A stretch of DNA of 64,000 bases from Sapria himalayana (GCA_029783825.1 JAREIK010003421.1:1609440-1673439), one strand, 5' to 3'; shown: positions 23,901-38,900, numbered from the stretch's first letter. The notes: generated by a model from the sequence alone, not told the origin. A program made the numbers and translations.

Positions 23901-26900
23901 AATATGAGGGAAACAACTTGAAATAAAGGAAATTTTTATTATGACATTTAAAAAAATTTTTTTGAAGTCTCTATTAAGTGTCATGGTAGAACGCTGTGTG
24001 TACTCCTGGATAACTTCATTAATCAGTCAATCTCTCTTATTATTATTTAAAATTTTTAGTTTCATCTCTAAAAATAATATTTAATAATTATTTATAGTAT
24101 GGTCTATTATTATGTATTGTATACATTAAACTAAAGATGTCTTCGATCTACACTAGTGCCTCTCTTATTTAATTCAATAAAATCTTAAAATACTAATAAT
24201 AGCTTTTGGCCAGACAAAAGGAATTGCCACAATTGTAATCGTCACTGTCGTTGTCATTGACGCTGCCACCCGCACCATCACCATCACCATCACCGACACT
24301 AACACTTGTTTGTTGCCTGACCATCACATCCAACACCTTTCACAACATGTCTATTGCACCTACCACTATCGTCGAACTTCTTTGCCACCATGCGTTCTAT
24401 TGCACATAGTGGGTGTTCGACAACTAGGGATAAAAAAAATAAAGAACTATTACTGGTCACACAGTAACTTATAGTTCTTTAGCCATTATCACATATGCTC
24501 TAATACCATGTTATAAATTAATGTGAAAAATAAGGAAAATAAAAATATTGGTCGATAAATAATATCAAACAAGCATAACCTTATAAAATGGGCAAAATGA
24601 ATTAGGATAGGCCACATTTTTTGCTCCTATCAAAACATAAAAAATAACATAAAATAAAGGGCATTAAAGGCCTTGTATGCCAACTTGACTCATATTAGAG
24701 AATGATCAAATATAAAATAATATATTTAAAAAAATTGAAAAATAATCTAAATAGTATCTCGTTTATGAGATTTTCATAAATGATAGTCATCTCATTTATG
24801 TGGTTTTTATCGATTCATTGAGTTATATATATTTGTTATAGATTTTTATTTATTTTTTCAAACAAGAATTGATGATGGTGTGATTTTGATGATTGTGTAT
24901 ATGAATGACAGTCGAATCACTAATGTAAAAATATTATTATTTTTTAAATTTTTAATATTTTTATCAAATTATTTTTTTTTTAATTTTTGAAAAATATGAA
25001 AAATAAAAAAATATTAGGAAAATTTGTTTTTTTGGTATACCAAACACAAAGTAATTAAAAAAATGATATTTTTTTTCAAAATTTTAAAAAATAAGTGACA
25101 TAAACTAAAACTTATTACTTTTTGGTGTACTCAAATATATAATTTTGATTTTGTCTCTGCATTTTTTTATAAGAAATTAAAAATAAAAATAGTGGCTTTC
25201 AAATTTAAAAATTATTTTTTAATATGAAAATTACTTTTTGATTCGAATAGCGGTTTGCCAAAAAATGGAAACTATTTTTCGATTCAAAAATTGGTTTTCA
25301 AAAAAAATGAAAAGTGATTCTTCAAAAGAAATGTCTTTTTAAATCAAAACTCATATATATGTGTGTGTGTGTGTGTGAGAGAGTGTGTGTGTATAAATAC
25401 ACACACACACACACATGTTATATAGGCTTATATATATTGGTATTTATATATAGATTTATATATACAAGTATAATAGTTTATATATTTATATTTATAAGTG
25501 TATGTGCTATATCATTTTATATATCGTGTGTATATATGTTATATATACACTATGTTATAAATATGTAAATGAAAACTACGTATATACACATGTTATATTT
25601 CTACACACAGACATGTTATATATACGTATATATATAAATTATGATATTCAAAACTACTTTATGAATATCATAATTTTTTGAGTTGAAGCATTTTTTTTGG
25701 AGTTTTAGACTAGAAAAATTTTAGTATTAGTTGATATATTAAGTATAGAAAAAGATTGTCATAGCAAAGATCGACAAATGAGATTCTCATTTTAGTATAT
25801 ACATTATAGGAGAATGAGTTATATAAAGAATAGTTATTAGATATTATTTCTAGATAGGAAACCAAGAATACTACATAAAGACAAACTGATTGTAAGAATT
25901 ATTTATTAATTTTTACAGAGTTTATCTATCGTAATACTTATTTATAAGGAATATATAAATTTTTTTCTAAGCTAAAAACAAACATTTCTTTGTTTTTAGG
26001 TATTATTAATTTATTATTATTCGTACTTGCTATTTATATTCTTGGATTATTAATACTAAATTTAGTACCCACTTAATAGGTAATCGTTTGAGAGGTTCAC
26101 CAGGCTATGTTAACACAACTCTAAAAATGAGTTGCTCAACATAGCCTATTGGTCTGATGGATGCCTGGATCATGCCAAGCCAATCGGGGCAAGCCAAACC
26201 CTGATATGCTCGTGCACTAGGCATAAGGCTAGCTTGGATTTATTCTTGGTTAAACTTGGTCATCAAAGTTAGCCTAGTTTGTTCTAGGCTAGCTTGGGTA
26301 AGGTCAAGGCTAATCTAGTTAATTCTAGGATAGCTGGGGTTAGGTCTAGGCTAGTCTAGTTTGGTCAACCAAGCTGAAACTAGTCTGCATAGGCCAGTGT
26401 GTTGAGTCGTGTCATGCCTCATCTTTTGTATCGTGTAGGTTAGGAACTATGACTTGACTCGAGTCATGCAATGGGCTGGCTTGTGCCTATTCTAGGCATG
26501 CTTGGAGGTGTCAAGTGGGTTGGGCAGCTCGAGCATGACCCTAGGCATGGCTTGACTAAAGCGTGCATGGACCCTAAGCATAGCACTGCACAATCCAAAC
26601 TCGTGCCTAGACCCATGCTGTGCCGGCTCGGGGTACGGCTTGTGCCGTGCTAGGGAAGGGGGTGGCAGGCCTCATGTCGGGCCAGGTATGACATGTCTGC
26701 CTAGTCTAAAGACATGGTTCAGCAGCATGGTTAGGTACCTAGCTTTAGAATTCTGGCTGGGTTTCAGGCATGGTCCAATTGGATTGCACCCGACTAGGGG
26801 TGTCAAATGGGTCGGACGGCCTAGGCATGGCTTGGGGCCTGTACCAGTTTAGCCTTGCTTGGCATGACATAGTTTGGAACCATTGATATTATTAGCACGG

Positions 26901-29900
26901 GCTGGGCCGACCCTTGGCATGGTTCGTGCTATGCTAGGTTGACACGAGCTGTGTCTCATGCCGGGATAGGCACAACCTGTGTGCTTGACCTGACGTTATG
27001 ATAAATTACTCGAGACCCAACTAGATATTTTTTTAAAATTTAGCTAACAAAATCAGGTACGACTTGGCTCAACCAGACAAGTCAAGGTACAACTCTGCTT
27101 GAACAGAGTATGAGCTGGGCCAGAGGGCCATGCCGGGCTGGAAATTCTCAAGTGGTATTGTGCCTGGCACGGCACGATGACTCGATTGGGCCACAAAAAA
27201 AAGGTCGGGTTGGCCTGGCCTGTTTGACACCTCTACGCCCGACCCACTCGCTTTTATTTAAAAAAAATATATTTTAAAAAAAAAAACTTGCCTTGTTTTT
27301 TACATGGTGGGATTTTTTAAAATTACCACCATGTTTTTGGCCGACGAGTCTGCTTCAAATTGTTTAGTCCCATGTGGTGCCGCCTCCTATGTTGCACGGA
27401 TACGCCTAGGAACTGCCATGTCGTCGTGTCCGACCTGTGTCCCCGTGTCCACGTGTCCGACACGTAGACATGGGTCGGACACGAGTCGGATACGTGTCTG
27501 ATACGTCATGTGGCGTATCGGATATGCGTCAGAGACATATCTGACGCGTTGTTCGGAAACAGTCGTCGTTAATAACAGACGCGTTGTTTACCAACTGACG
27601 CATTTTTACGATTCTAACGCGTCAGAAATACACTATATATTAACTATTACTGTTACATCTCCAACAAATTGAGGAGCACACCGCCGACAGTGAGTTGCCG
27701 ACAAGCCGATTGTGAGAAATAATTGTCAATTATCACTGCGTCAAACGGGAATGAGAAGAGCACACTGCCGAGGCACTGACAATACCTAAGGTAACCTAAT
27801 TCTATAAAGGGAAGGGGGGTTTTGGAATCTGTATCGGGAGGGGGGAGAGTTTGAAAATCAAAACTGTAAAGGGAGGGTGGTGGGGGGGGGTGTTAGAGGA
27901 TTTAAATTTTTTTTACATTATTTTAAAATACAGAATTTTAAATTATTTTAAAATACAGTATTTTAAATTATTTTAAAATACGGAATTTTAAATTATTTTA
28001 AAATACCTAATATTTACAATTAATAATTTTTATTTTTATTTTTATTTTTTTTATCATGACGTATCCTAGTCGTATCCGTATCCTAGTTTTTTAGAATTTG
28101 CCGTGTCCCCGTATCCTGCTGTGTCGTATCTCCGTGTCCGTATCCGTGTCCGTGCGACATAGGCCGCCTCCACCCCTGAGTTGAGCTCCCATCGCCCTTG
28201 CCCGATCCTTTTGGAACAAATTCTCAATGGTCAAAAAAAAATAAAAATGAGATGTGTCTAAGTGTTGGATGCACTCCCATATGGCTAGGATAGAAAATCC
28301 GACAGTTTTTGGGTCCCTGCTCTAAATATTTATTAAAAAAATACAATTTTTTTTAAATCTTTTTCTTATATATATATATATATATATATATTCTCACTTC
28401 CTATTTCTCAATCTCACTTCTCATCTCACTTTTCTCTCTTTATATTATCCTATCCCCATTTTTTATCTCTCATATTGTTTTATCTCATTCTCTTCTCTTG
28501 AAGTTTGATTTTCCTATTGCCTCTTGGACTCGTGACTCAAGTGTGGATTGAGGATATTGGACTTTGGCAATCGGCATTCCATAAATGGCCAAATGGATGT
28601 TATTTTTTAAATTTTATTTAATTATTTATTTTTAATTTTTATTAATAATTTAATATCAAATAATATTTAATTAAAAAAAATATAATTTAGAATATAATTA
28701 ATAAATTAATAAAAATCTAAAATGATAAATAATGAATTTAATAATAATGAAATTAACATTAATATAAACGTAGATTATTTTAATATTGATAATTATATAG
28801 AAAGGTTTGAGGTCGAAATCATATTTTTTTCCATTGACTCGATCAAAATTCAAACATCTAAAAAACAAAAAAAAATAAAAAAATTATAGTTGGGACTAAT
28901 TTTAATATTATACAAAATAAAAATAATAGGGGTATTGATGAAGAATATGTACAATACAAATATTATAAAAAAATATTAACATGTAGAAGTGCACGTGAGA
29001 CTATGCACCTAAAGAGGTATGTCAAATAATATACCAAAAAATATGATGCATTAGATCATAGGCAAGCTCAACTAAGCTGTGAGATATTTGAGGTTGGATC
29101 TAGTTTAGTTTATATGTTGATCTCCTTCATATATCATAATGAGTTAGGGAGGGAAGACATGACCAAACTAATTATTATTCTGAGTCTTCTGATTAGATTT
29201 TTAGAGGATCTAATGGTAGTTAGTATCATAAATATCTATTTGTAGCATGCATATCATAGGATTTCTAGGTCAACATCTAGGAACGACATACTAAAATATA
29301 TAAAGTTAGAAAAATAAATTATAACTAATGAATTTAGCGAATATAGTGGTGTGATGTCCTGATGTTTGATATTTAGATTATTCATGATGATGTATCTCAT
29401 ATATACTTTAATATCAACTATGTAGATTCTAAATGAAAGTTAAATAATTAGATATTAGGATTTTTAGAGATTTTCATCATTATAATGTCTTTGATATATA
29501 CGAGTATTTGATGAAAATCTTTAGTAAATATCATATCTAAAATAAAATATATAGTATCATATTTGATAATACATTTAATAATGAAATAGTTATTAACATG
29601 TTTGTTTGGATCATCAGAGACGAGTCATTAGAAGAGATTTTTCATGTTAGATATATGTAATATGTCATTAACCTGATAGTACAAGTGAGAATGAATAATG
29701 AAGGTTGTTTCTCACATTTTAGAAAAAATATGCAACTCACTAAAATATTTTCAAATCTTTAGTAGATAATATGAGTTTGATAGTCTCTGTTTGTCTGCTA
29801 GTTTAAAGAAGAAGAAATTTCAAACGTATTTGAGATACCATTAGAATTACACATACTTGATATTTAAATCATGTGTTGGATATAAACATGTGATATCTGA

Positions 29901-32900
29901 TTATGTTAATAATAAGAGTGATAAATTTATTATTGGCAATACTGACTGTGATACAATAATTTTATTTGTGAATTTCTTAAAATTTTTTTATGATACGATA
30001 AAGATATGTTCATTAGTTTATATATTTACTACTTGTATTATGCTTAAGTGTATATATCACATTGGTAGCATGTTTAGGAAGTGACCTGATATTTAGTCAC
30101 ATGACAATTTGGATGAAAACAAAGTACTCAAAGTATTGGTCCATTATTTTATCTTTTTATTGTTTAGATATCTGCATGGACATTGGGGTTAAGGTTGAAA
30201 GGGTAAAAAAATACTTCGATATACGTATCCTCTTGCATGAACCAGGAACACCAACTTAAAGGGTATATTTATGAAAAATTTATTAAATTATTTACATATT
30301 ATAATATTAGGTATGATAGTAGTAGTAGTCAGACTCCGAGTATGGACATAGATACTTTATTCGGAGATAAAAACTTCTTTATTTAATTAGAGAGGGGGAA
30401 TGGCAGGGTAGACTGTCTAATAAAAGTAAATTATCTCGATACTTAGATATTGATTACTGTTCAATCTTATTATATAACGATAACAAAAATTTTAATATTT
30501 TATAATAATTAAAATCATGAGTCCACTTATCCAGTACTATTTAAGATGACATGAGATTTACTAATTTATTCGGTATCGAGCATAATATTGGAGTCTATTT
30601 TTTATATTGTAATCAATATGATTCTGAATATGATATCGAAACTACGATTATATATCATTGAGACACTAGTATGAATGAAGGATTGAGAGGATTCGAGGTT
30701 GATCTTCTAGGATCAAGATTGTACTGGAACAAGAGCAGATGAGTTGTTTGCAGATGATGACTCGTGAGATTTTGAGGGGGTTGAGATCACTGCTAGTGAT
30801 ACTATCAGATACGTACGTGATAAAAATTACTTGCATACTCATATCGACTGACATTGGGATTAAGGCGTTGGGCTTACATTATTATTTATTATGATTGAGA
30901 TTTGTGACTTTTATTTTATATTGTTGTGAGTTATGACTTTATGTTAATTTCTTTTTTTTTGGATTGAATGATAGATGATGAGTCATAGATATATATTTTG
31001 ATATTTTTGATTATTTATTATACTTTGTCATTTGTGTTAATACATTTATTTTTTTTTTATTTTTAATGTATATAAAATAAATAAATAATATATTGTCGTT
31101 ATGTCTTATGTTGTAATTAATCCATATTTTAAATTTAAAATATAAAATTTGAAAAAATAAATTTTAAATAATTAAACCACAATTCTACAATTGCAACTGT
31201 GGGGGAATATCTGGGCCAAAACTGGTAGGGTATTGGTAGGCTAGAATAACCATGCCCGAACTTGCCTAACTCAGCACAATATGGCCCAGACTGGCCCGAC
31301 ATGACCCGGCATGAATTTGGCTAGTCTTGGGTTGGTTGTGTCATGCCTAGCACTGCATGGTGGTCCGACTAGGCTACCAAAAATTGGGTCGTGCTGACAT
31401 GACACGACTCATTTAATACCTCCAAACATGATTCTTGCAATGTTGGGCTCTTTCTAGGATTATGCTTGGGCTACCCATCTTGTTGGACACACAATAATCA
31501 TCACCTATTTAATTTTTTTTTCATTTTAAGAATATTGTAGTAGGAAATGATAAACACTCCAAAACTTTTTGATATAATGATATTCAGGTCAATTTTTTGT
31601 TTTTTGATTATATTATATTTATTCTCGATTATCTTATTAATTTATTATTAGTGAATTTTTTTAGATAACTAAATTCTAATTTTAGTTTTTTATCTACTAA
31701 TTTCTCTTTGTTAGATGGTAGACTTAGAGAAGGAATTTGTTTGGAATTTAGTATAATGAATAATTATATGTATTTTTTTTATGTTAGAATTTTTTTTCTA
31801 GATATTTGAGTGTGCTGAATTTTTTATATGTGCATTCTTACTTTTATTATTTATTACTAATTATGTTAAGATTACTTTGTCATAATCCTCATGATATTTT
31901 ATAATATATTGTGAGTTGTGTTAGTTAGAAAAATATATTATATATCTTTATTCTGTCAGATAATTTGGTATGAGTAAAAATCAATTTGAAATGATATATT
32001 TAGATATATAAGGACCTATTAAATATATGACAAAAAAAAGTTTTAATCATTTAGTTACTTTTATTGATGAATGATCATATTAAATGAGTATTTTCTTTTT
32101 TGTAGTAGATTTTATGTATTTTTATATTTTAGATATTTTATAAAATGAAGAATCAATTAATAAAAATATTAAAAAAAATAGTTATAATTTATTACTATTT
32201 ATGTCACATAAATTTAGTATTGATTGTATCGATCATGATATCATACATACTTTTTATGTCAGTACACTTCCAAAGAAATGTGTGACTGAAAGGAAAAATA
32301 AATATTTGGTTGACACAACTTGAATATTATTATTTGAGAAAAGTGTTTTGAAATATTTTTAGTTTTAATCATAGTTGTTAAATCGAGATTCAAATCGAGA
32401 AGTAGAATGTTTGATTAATGAATTGATAATTGAATCTAATCGTAAAATTACTTTATATTTGTAATAATAGTTAAAGTATATATAATTTCATATAATTAAT
32501 AAATTATAAGTTATTTAAATATGTTTAAATAATAAGCATATAATACATAAATTTTAGGTTTTTTTTTCCTTTTTTTTTCTTCATTAACTTTTGGTTTTTT
32601 CTCTTTTTTTTGTTTCTTCTCATAAAATTATTGGTGTTTTTCTCCCCTTTTTGTTTTTTCTAATAAATTTGTAACATCAAATGTCAGAATTATTTTTTTT
32701 TCAAGTTATTTAATTCCTATAATTGATAAATTTTTTTTTTGATATTTTAGTTTTTATTTTGACTTTTTGAGGCTATTGGTGTATGAGAATTGATTATAAT
32801 CGATTCACGTGAATTGATTCGTGATTCAGCGATTTAATTTTTAATTCATGCATATTTTTTGATTCTTTTAGAGAGTCATAATGTTTACCTCCTGAATCGT

Positions 32901-35900
32901 GAATTAAATCGTGAATCAGATGATTTTGATAACAGTAGTTTTAATCAAAAATTAATTAATCAACTGGATATTTTTTTTCAATTTTTTTTTGACATATATA
33001 ATTTCAGATCCTATATTCTAGAAAGAGATCATTTATACTGCCTCCCAGAGTTTTTTAAAGTACATATTCTGTTCATAATCTCTTAGTAGGATCGAACAAA
33101 TTGGCATACATGATCTTCAAATATGGTTTCTTTAGATATTTTAGTATTGAAATTGGTTATAAATATTTTTCAATAGAGAATGTTAGGTTTTTATCAAGTG
33201 CTAATCTTATATTTTTTAAATGAGTAATTATTTAGTGAGCCTAGGAAGAATAATAATCTAAATAATATATCTTGACTCATTATTATTTTTTACCTTTCAA
33301 TAGTCTAACTTGGATCTCTAGGTAAGAGAGAGTGATATTCATTCTTATTTTTTGAACTTATTGGTCTACATTATAATGATATTTCTATGAAGTTATCAAA
33401 TATACAAATAAGTAAATATCATGTTGACTTTTAAAAAAACAAGATTTGCTAGTCGAGACAATCTCCCTCGAGTCTAGAGGTATCAAACGGGATGTGCCGG
33501 GCTGGGCCGGCCTATTTTTTTTAGGCCCGACCGTGCTTTTGTGCCCGACCAGGCACGATTTTGTGGAGTTCAGCTAGGCACGGGCCCACGGCATGATCTG
33601 CCGGTTTTGGCCCGGTTGGGCCTAATACTAAATTAAAAAAAATTTAGGGTTTCGGAGTGCGCCATCGCGCCGAACCCCTAATTTTAAAAAATTAAGGTTT
33701 CGCTACCCAAAACCCTAAATTAAAAAATATTAGGATTTCGGCGCACCCGAAATCCTAATTAAAAAAAAATTAGGTTTTCGGCGTGCCATAAATTCTAATT
33801 TTAAAAAAATTAGGGTTTTGCCACCATCGTAATCCTAATTTAAAAAAAAAATTGATTTCGGCATGATATCATGCTGGGCCAGGCACGACATGAGGCTCGG
33901 TTTGCCTCGGCATAGCATGGCACGATCGTGCCGTGGTCGGGCACGGCACGAGCCCGGGCACGAAAAATTGTCGTGTCGGTCCAGCTTAGGCACGGTCGAA
34001 CCGTGCCTCGTGTTAGGTTGATATTCTTATAGTGTTCTCAAATCTACCAATAAGTACATGTTAGGTTGATTATGTAGAGAGTAAAATTTATTGGTAGAGA
34101 AAATATTTCTCAAGTCCGATCGACATAGTAGTCAATGAGTTTACTCTAGTTTAGGCTCATGATGAGTCGAAGACTGAGATTCCATACCACATAGGCTTTA
34201 GAGCTTATACAAGTAGTATGAATATATATAGCTTGCTCATATCAGAGATGAGTCTATCAAGCAGTCTGATGATTCTATCGGCGACTTTCTTAATCATAGA
34301 TTTTTTATTGTTTTTTAAAATAGAGAGAGGTGTTGTACTTATCATCCAATCACATTGATATTATTGTATGTGTTTTCTTTTTTTTTAAATATTTTTATTA
34401 TTTGTTTTGATGGTATTAGAATATTTAGGTCTTCTTTTGGAGTAATATTTTAATGAGACATAAGAATTATTATCATGACTTAAAGGATATGTCTATTGTC
34501 CATTGTAGGTGAGATGAGTGTCATCAATGAAGATATGTCTAAATGAAAATGTAGATCACTTTAATTAGAGATTTGTTAGGTGATTCGTTTAAATATTTGG
34601 TGTAGACTAAATGATTCTTATTAAACAAACTGGTAGCATCTCAAAAATAGAGGATACAATTAGATGTGAAGTTTTTTTTCATAGTGATCTTGAGAATATG
34701 TATATATAGCAATTACCTATATTTAGAGCAGAACATTCAAATATAATTTTTAAATTATGAAAGGATTAATTGTTTAACTTTCACTAGATTAGATATAGTT
34801 TATATAGTTAAAAATATTAGTCATTTTCTATATATTTTATATTAGGATCACTTAAATGTAAATTATCGCATATTAATAAATGTGGAGAAATTTATGGGTT
34901 TCGATATCTTTTTTAGTGATTATAAACATCTTTACCTAGTTAATTTGTTTAGATTTGAGTTTGGTGACTTGCATTGGAAGATAATTATTATTTAGTTTTG
35001 TATTTTTCTTAAAAATAAATATATAGCTTGAAAAAGTAATAAATAAAATGATAAATTGAAGGTCTATTGTAGAGATAGATTTAATGGTGTTAAGGTCAAT
35101 TACTTGTAAACTATTTTAGATGAAAAAAACTTTTTGAGAAGATTGGGTTCCCACTTAATTTTTTTATAACTTTCTGTTATAATAATTAAATGGTAAGGCA
35201 TATAACTTTTAAATTGATTGTTGATTTTGTCTACACAATAATATATAAAAATATAATCATACTTAAAAGTAAAAATTACAACAAGAAACTCTAATACTTA
35301 TTTCAAACCGCTACATAAAAGGTTAGAATGTCAAACTTGAAGTAGAGAAAGCTAAGTTAAGGTATTTTCAAGACTTTTGTAGATATATTCATTGGTTATT
35401 TTATTATTTGAATATATATTATACAATGATTTTATCTTGATTCTTTTTTATTAGAAAAGAATTATTTTTCTTATATGTATTTTGTTTACTTGTGAAATAT
35501 TAGATTTAAATTTAAGTGACTAGTTATTAAAATAATTATTATAGTAAAGAGTAATAAGAGAAGAAAGTGGATACAAAATCATTTTGAGTAAATGTTGTAT
35601 TCAAAGTTTCCTAAATGTAATTGTTGCTATCATTCTGACTTCTGTTTTTGCATATGATCTTGAAATAATTATTTGTCTCTAACTTTTTGATAAGACATGG
35701 TTTTTTCTAGAAAAGTATAAAAATTTATTGTAGACACTCTCTCAGTACATTCTAATGCCCATCTCAAAATAATTAACACCCAAATAATTTTCGGTGCTCT
35801 TGATTCCTGAAATAGATTTTGAGTCTTTGACACTGTCGTATTACTCAGTATGTGAAAAGTTGAATTAATGTGAAATTATTGAAGAAAATTAAGAAATAAT

Positions 35901-38900
35901 TTATGTTCATTGCATATGTTATATCTGGTCTCGTCATAGTCATGTTAATTTTTTCTTATAATTATCTTATAAATAATAAAGTTAACTGGATAAGTCACAT
36001 AAGAAGTGAAGTAAAGTCATTTGCTTGAAAATATGCTGGAAGGTGTTCTTTTGCTTAGCTGATCTTTAATATATCATCTCGTATAATCAGAATGTCATAT
36101 ACATATATAATTAGTACAATTATTATGTCATCAGGACTATCAAAAAAAAATTATAACACGCTTGTGTAACATAAACAAGATGATTGCTTATGAAAATATG
36201 ATATATCAGACTTTGATGATTGCTTATAAAAATCTTATAAATCAGGCTTTTGGTGATTATTTTTAGTAGTACAATATCTTTTATGTTCTGTATAGTATAT
36301 CTAACTGTGCTCCTTAAAACTCAGGTAATTGTTCTACAAATACCTCATCAATATCATTGTGATGAAATATATTTTGTACATCTATCTAATATATTCTCCA
36401 TTTATGAGATATCATAGAAATAAAAATTTATACTAAGGTTGTCTTTGTTGCTGGAGAAAATATATGTTAATAATCAATGCAAATATTTGAGTTAACTCCT
36501 TCATTATCAATCTCACTATAAGGTAATTTATTTTTTCATCCAAATATATCTTCATGATGAATACTTGCTTGCAATAAACAACTGACATTTTCAAAGGATG
36601 TGATATTAGTTACCAAGTCTCATTAAAATAAAGGGCATCCATCTCTTTCATCATAGTCTTGTGTTATCTTTATTAGATAATATTTCATAAAAAGACTTAA
36701 ATATCTTAGTATCGTAAAGAGAAGTAATAAAAAAAATAAAAAAAATATAATGCTAAAGTATGAAAAAACTAATTGTTGCAGTTTTCAATATTATTATTAT
36801 TATTTTTTTTTAATTATATTGATATAAACATCCAATCTATAAAATTCCACAATATAATTTGTCCTTTATATAAAGATGTTTGTATAAGTTTTATTCATCG
36901 AGTGTGATTTTATTTTATTTCATAATGTGTAGTTTAGAATTTTACATGATTTTTGAGCTAAAATTCTATGGAAAAATAAACTAGAGGGCTTGTGGGGGTT
37001 ACAAACCTTAGGGAGAAAAATATGTATATTATGCCAACATAGTACATGTGTATGTGTGTGCTACAATACACTAACACACACGAATTGGAGGAAGATGCAT
37101 ATTATTGTGTGCCACCTGAATCATTGTAACACCTCCATTGTGTGAGATGACATCCATGTACACAATGCTGATATCATGGGAAGAAAATGTTGCTAGAACT
37201 TTAATGATAAAACCTATAGGTGCATGTGGTGGGGTGTTCACCGATGTGCAATTGTGCTTGTGGTGCATGAATTCCAAGACATAATGGCTATACCAAGAAA
37301 CCCTAATTTTTGGGGTATGATTTTAGTTTTGAATTTGAGAATTTTTTTCAATTAGGGTTTAGATTGGGAAACCTTAAATTTAAATTTTTCACTTGTGGCA
37401 GATTTGTAATTTTAGGATTTTGAAATTAGAAAATTTTAATTTTAGTAAAAGATTTGAATTTGAAAAATTAGACTTTGTAATTTGTAATGGAATGCAAACA
37501 TAAATATTTTTTCTACAATATACTTGTATAATGACTAAGCACATCAAAGATAACTTATGAGTATTATTTTTAGAGAGAATATCGAGAGTTTTATATAGTA
37601 ATTGAGAGATAGATTGACTTCCAGAATTATCTAGTAATCTTCATATAGTTCATCAACAGTGATACTTATACTTAAAAAAATATAAATTTCTCTATAAAAA
37701 ATAATAAAATCTTCTTTCTTTTAGATATTTTTAGTTATTTCAAGTATTATAATAAAATTTTTCACTTCAAATTCTTGAATTATCAACTCAATAGCTAATG
37801 TTCATATTATTGATTATCATATCATATTTGTTATATTATTTTCTTATTCTGAAAATATTATTATATCAATGATAAATATTTGAAAGATATTTTATATGTT
37901 AATATATTGCTTGGATGTTTGTTACATTCTTTATGTAATACTTATTCTTACTTATTTTATTAATTTATTCTCTGTAAATTATTTTTTTTAATAATTTAAT
38001 TATGATTTTATTTTTTTTATTTTTATTAATATTTATTTTCATAATCAAAAGATTTAAATGAAAACTAAATTTGATATTGAACATATAAGTGTTTGAAAAT
38101 AGACATATTTTTGAAAAAAAAAATTCTTGCAGCACTCACTATTTTTGACTAAAACTTGGAGAGTTATGACTGATAAGATTTTCACATAAACAAGGATTAG
38201 GCGTAAGGTGTACATCATTATTGGTCACTAGAGCTCTCTTCACACATCTCTTGTGTGATATGGCCATCCATGCCAACAACTCATTGTCGTGGGAAGAAAA
38301 TGTTGTTAAAATTTTGGTGATCGTTCAAGCTATAGGTGTATGTGGTGAGGTGTACACTAGTGCACACTTGTGCTAGTAGTGCATGCATTCAAAGGCAAAG
38401 TGGCTAGGCCATAAACCTCCAAATTTTGGGGTAGGATTTCGGATTTGGACTTGGGTTTTTTTTTTGTAATTAGAGTTTTAGATTGGAAAATCCTAAATTT
38501 AAATTTTTTTGCTTGGGACATTTATAATTTTAGGGCTTAAATTTGAGAAAATCTTAATTCCAATGAAATATATGAATTTGAGAAATTTTAATTTGTGATA
38601 TGGTATTAATATACGAATAGATAATATTTTTTTCTATAATGTATTAAGAATGGTCACATCAAAGACAATGCTACAATGGTTGAGTGTTATTTTCAGAGAG
38701 GAAGTTGAGAACTTTACATAATACGAAGAGAGATAAGTTGACTACAAGAGTTATCTAATAATTCTTACAAAGTTTAGCCACAATTGTGACACTTATACTT
38801 AATTGAGAGAAGTATAAAAAATTTTTTGTAAGGTAATGATAAATTTTTTTTTTATTTCAAGTATTTCTAGTTGTTTTAGTTGTACTTTTATCTTAGACTC

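Larger units (their letters stand above)
26503..31424 (+). mobile_element. Decayed hAT transposon carrying two small hAT insertions
   Basis: Left end tggaggtgtcaagtgggt and the reverse complement of the right end, tggaggtattaaatgagt, match at 13 of 18 positions. The flanks ggcatgct and aacatgat agree at 5 of 8, as expected for an old target duplication. A dead transposase (28967-30740) lies inside in + orientation. Removing the inserts at 26795-27235 and 27387-28162, the distance from left end to BED finger is about 1.2 kb, against about 1.0 kb in the copy at 56075. Pairing of these two ends is inferred. Confidence 0.65.

Noticed and set aside
24200..24420. Region with cac-rich words considered as an exon of a His/Thr-rich protein
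   Set aside because: No open frame of useful length; position next to a copia primer-binding site explains it as retroelement leader.
26471..26852. Frames of 60-70 codons near the hAT end
   Set aside because: GC-rich terminal repeat sequence of hAT elements with no domain and stops in relatives.
33640..33860. Regularly spaced palindromic repeats considered as a CRISPR-like array
   Set aside because: The units are imperfect, adjacent and palindromic, with A-rich joins instead of unique spacers, inside a plant transposon-like element.
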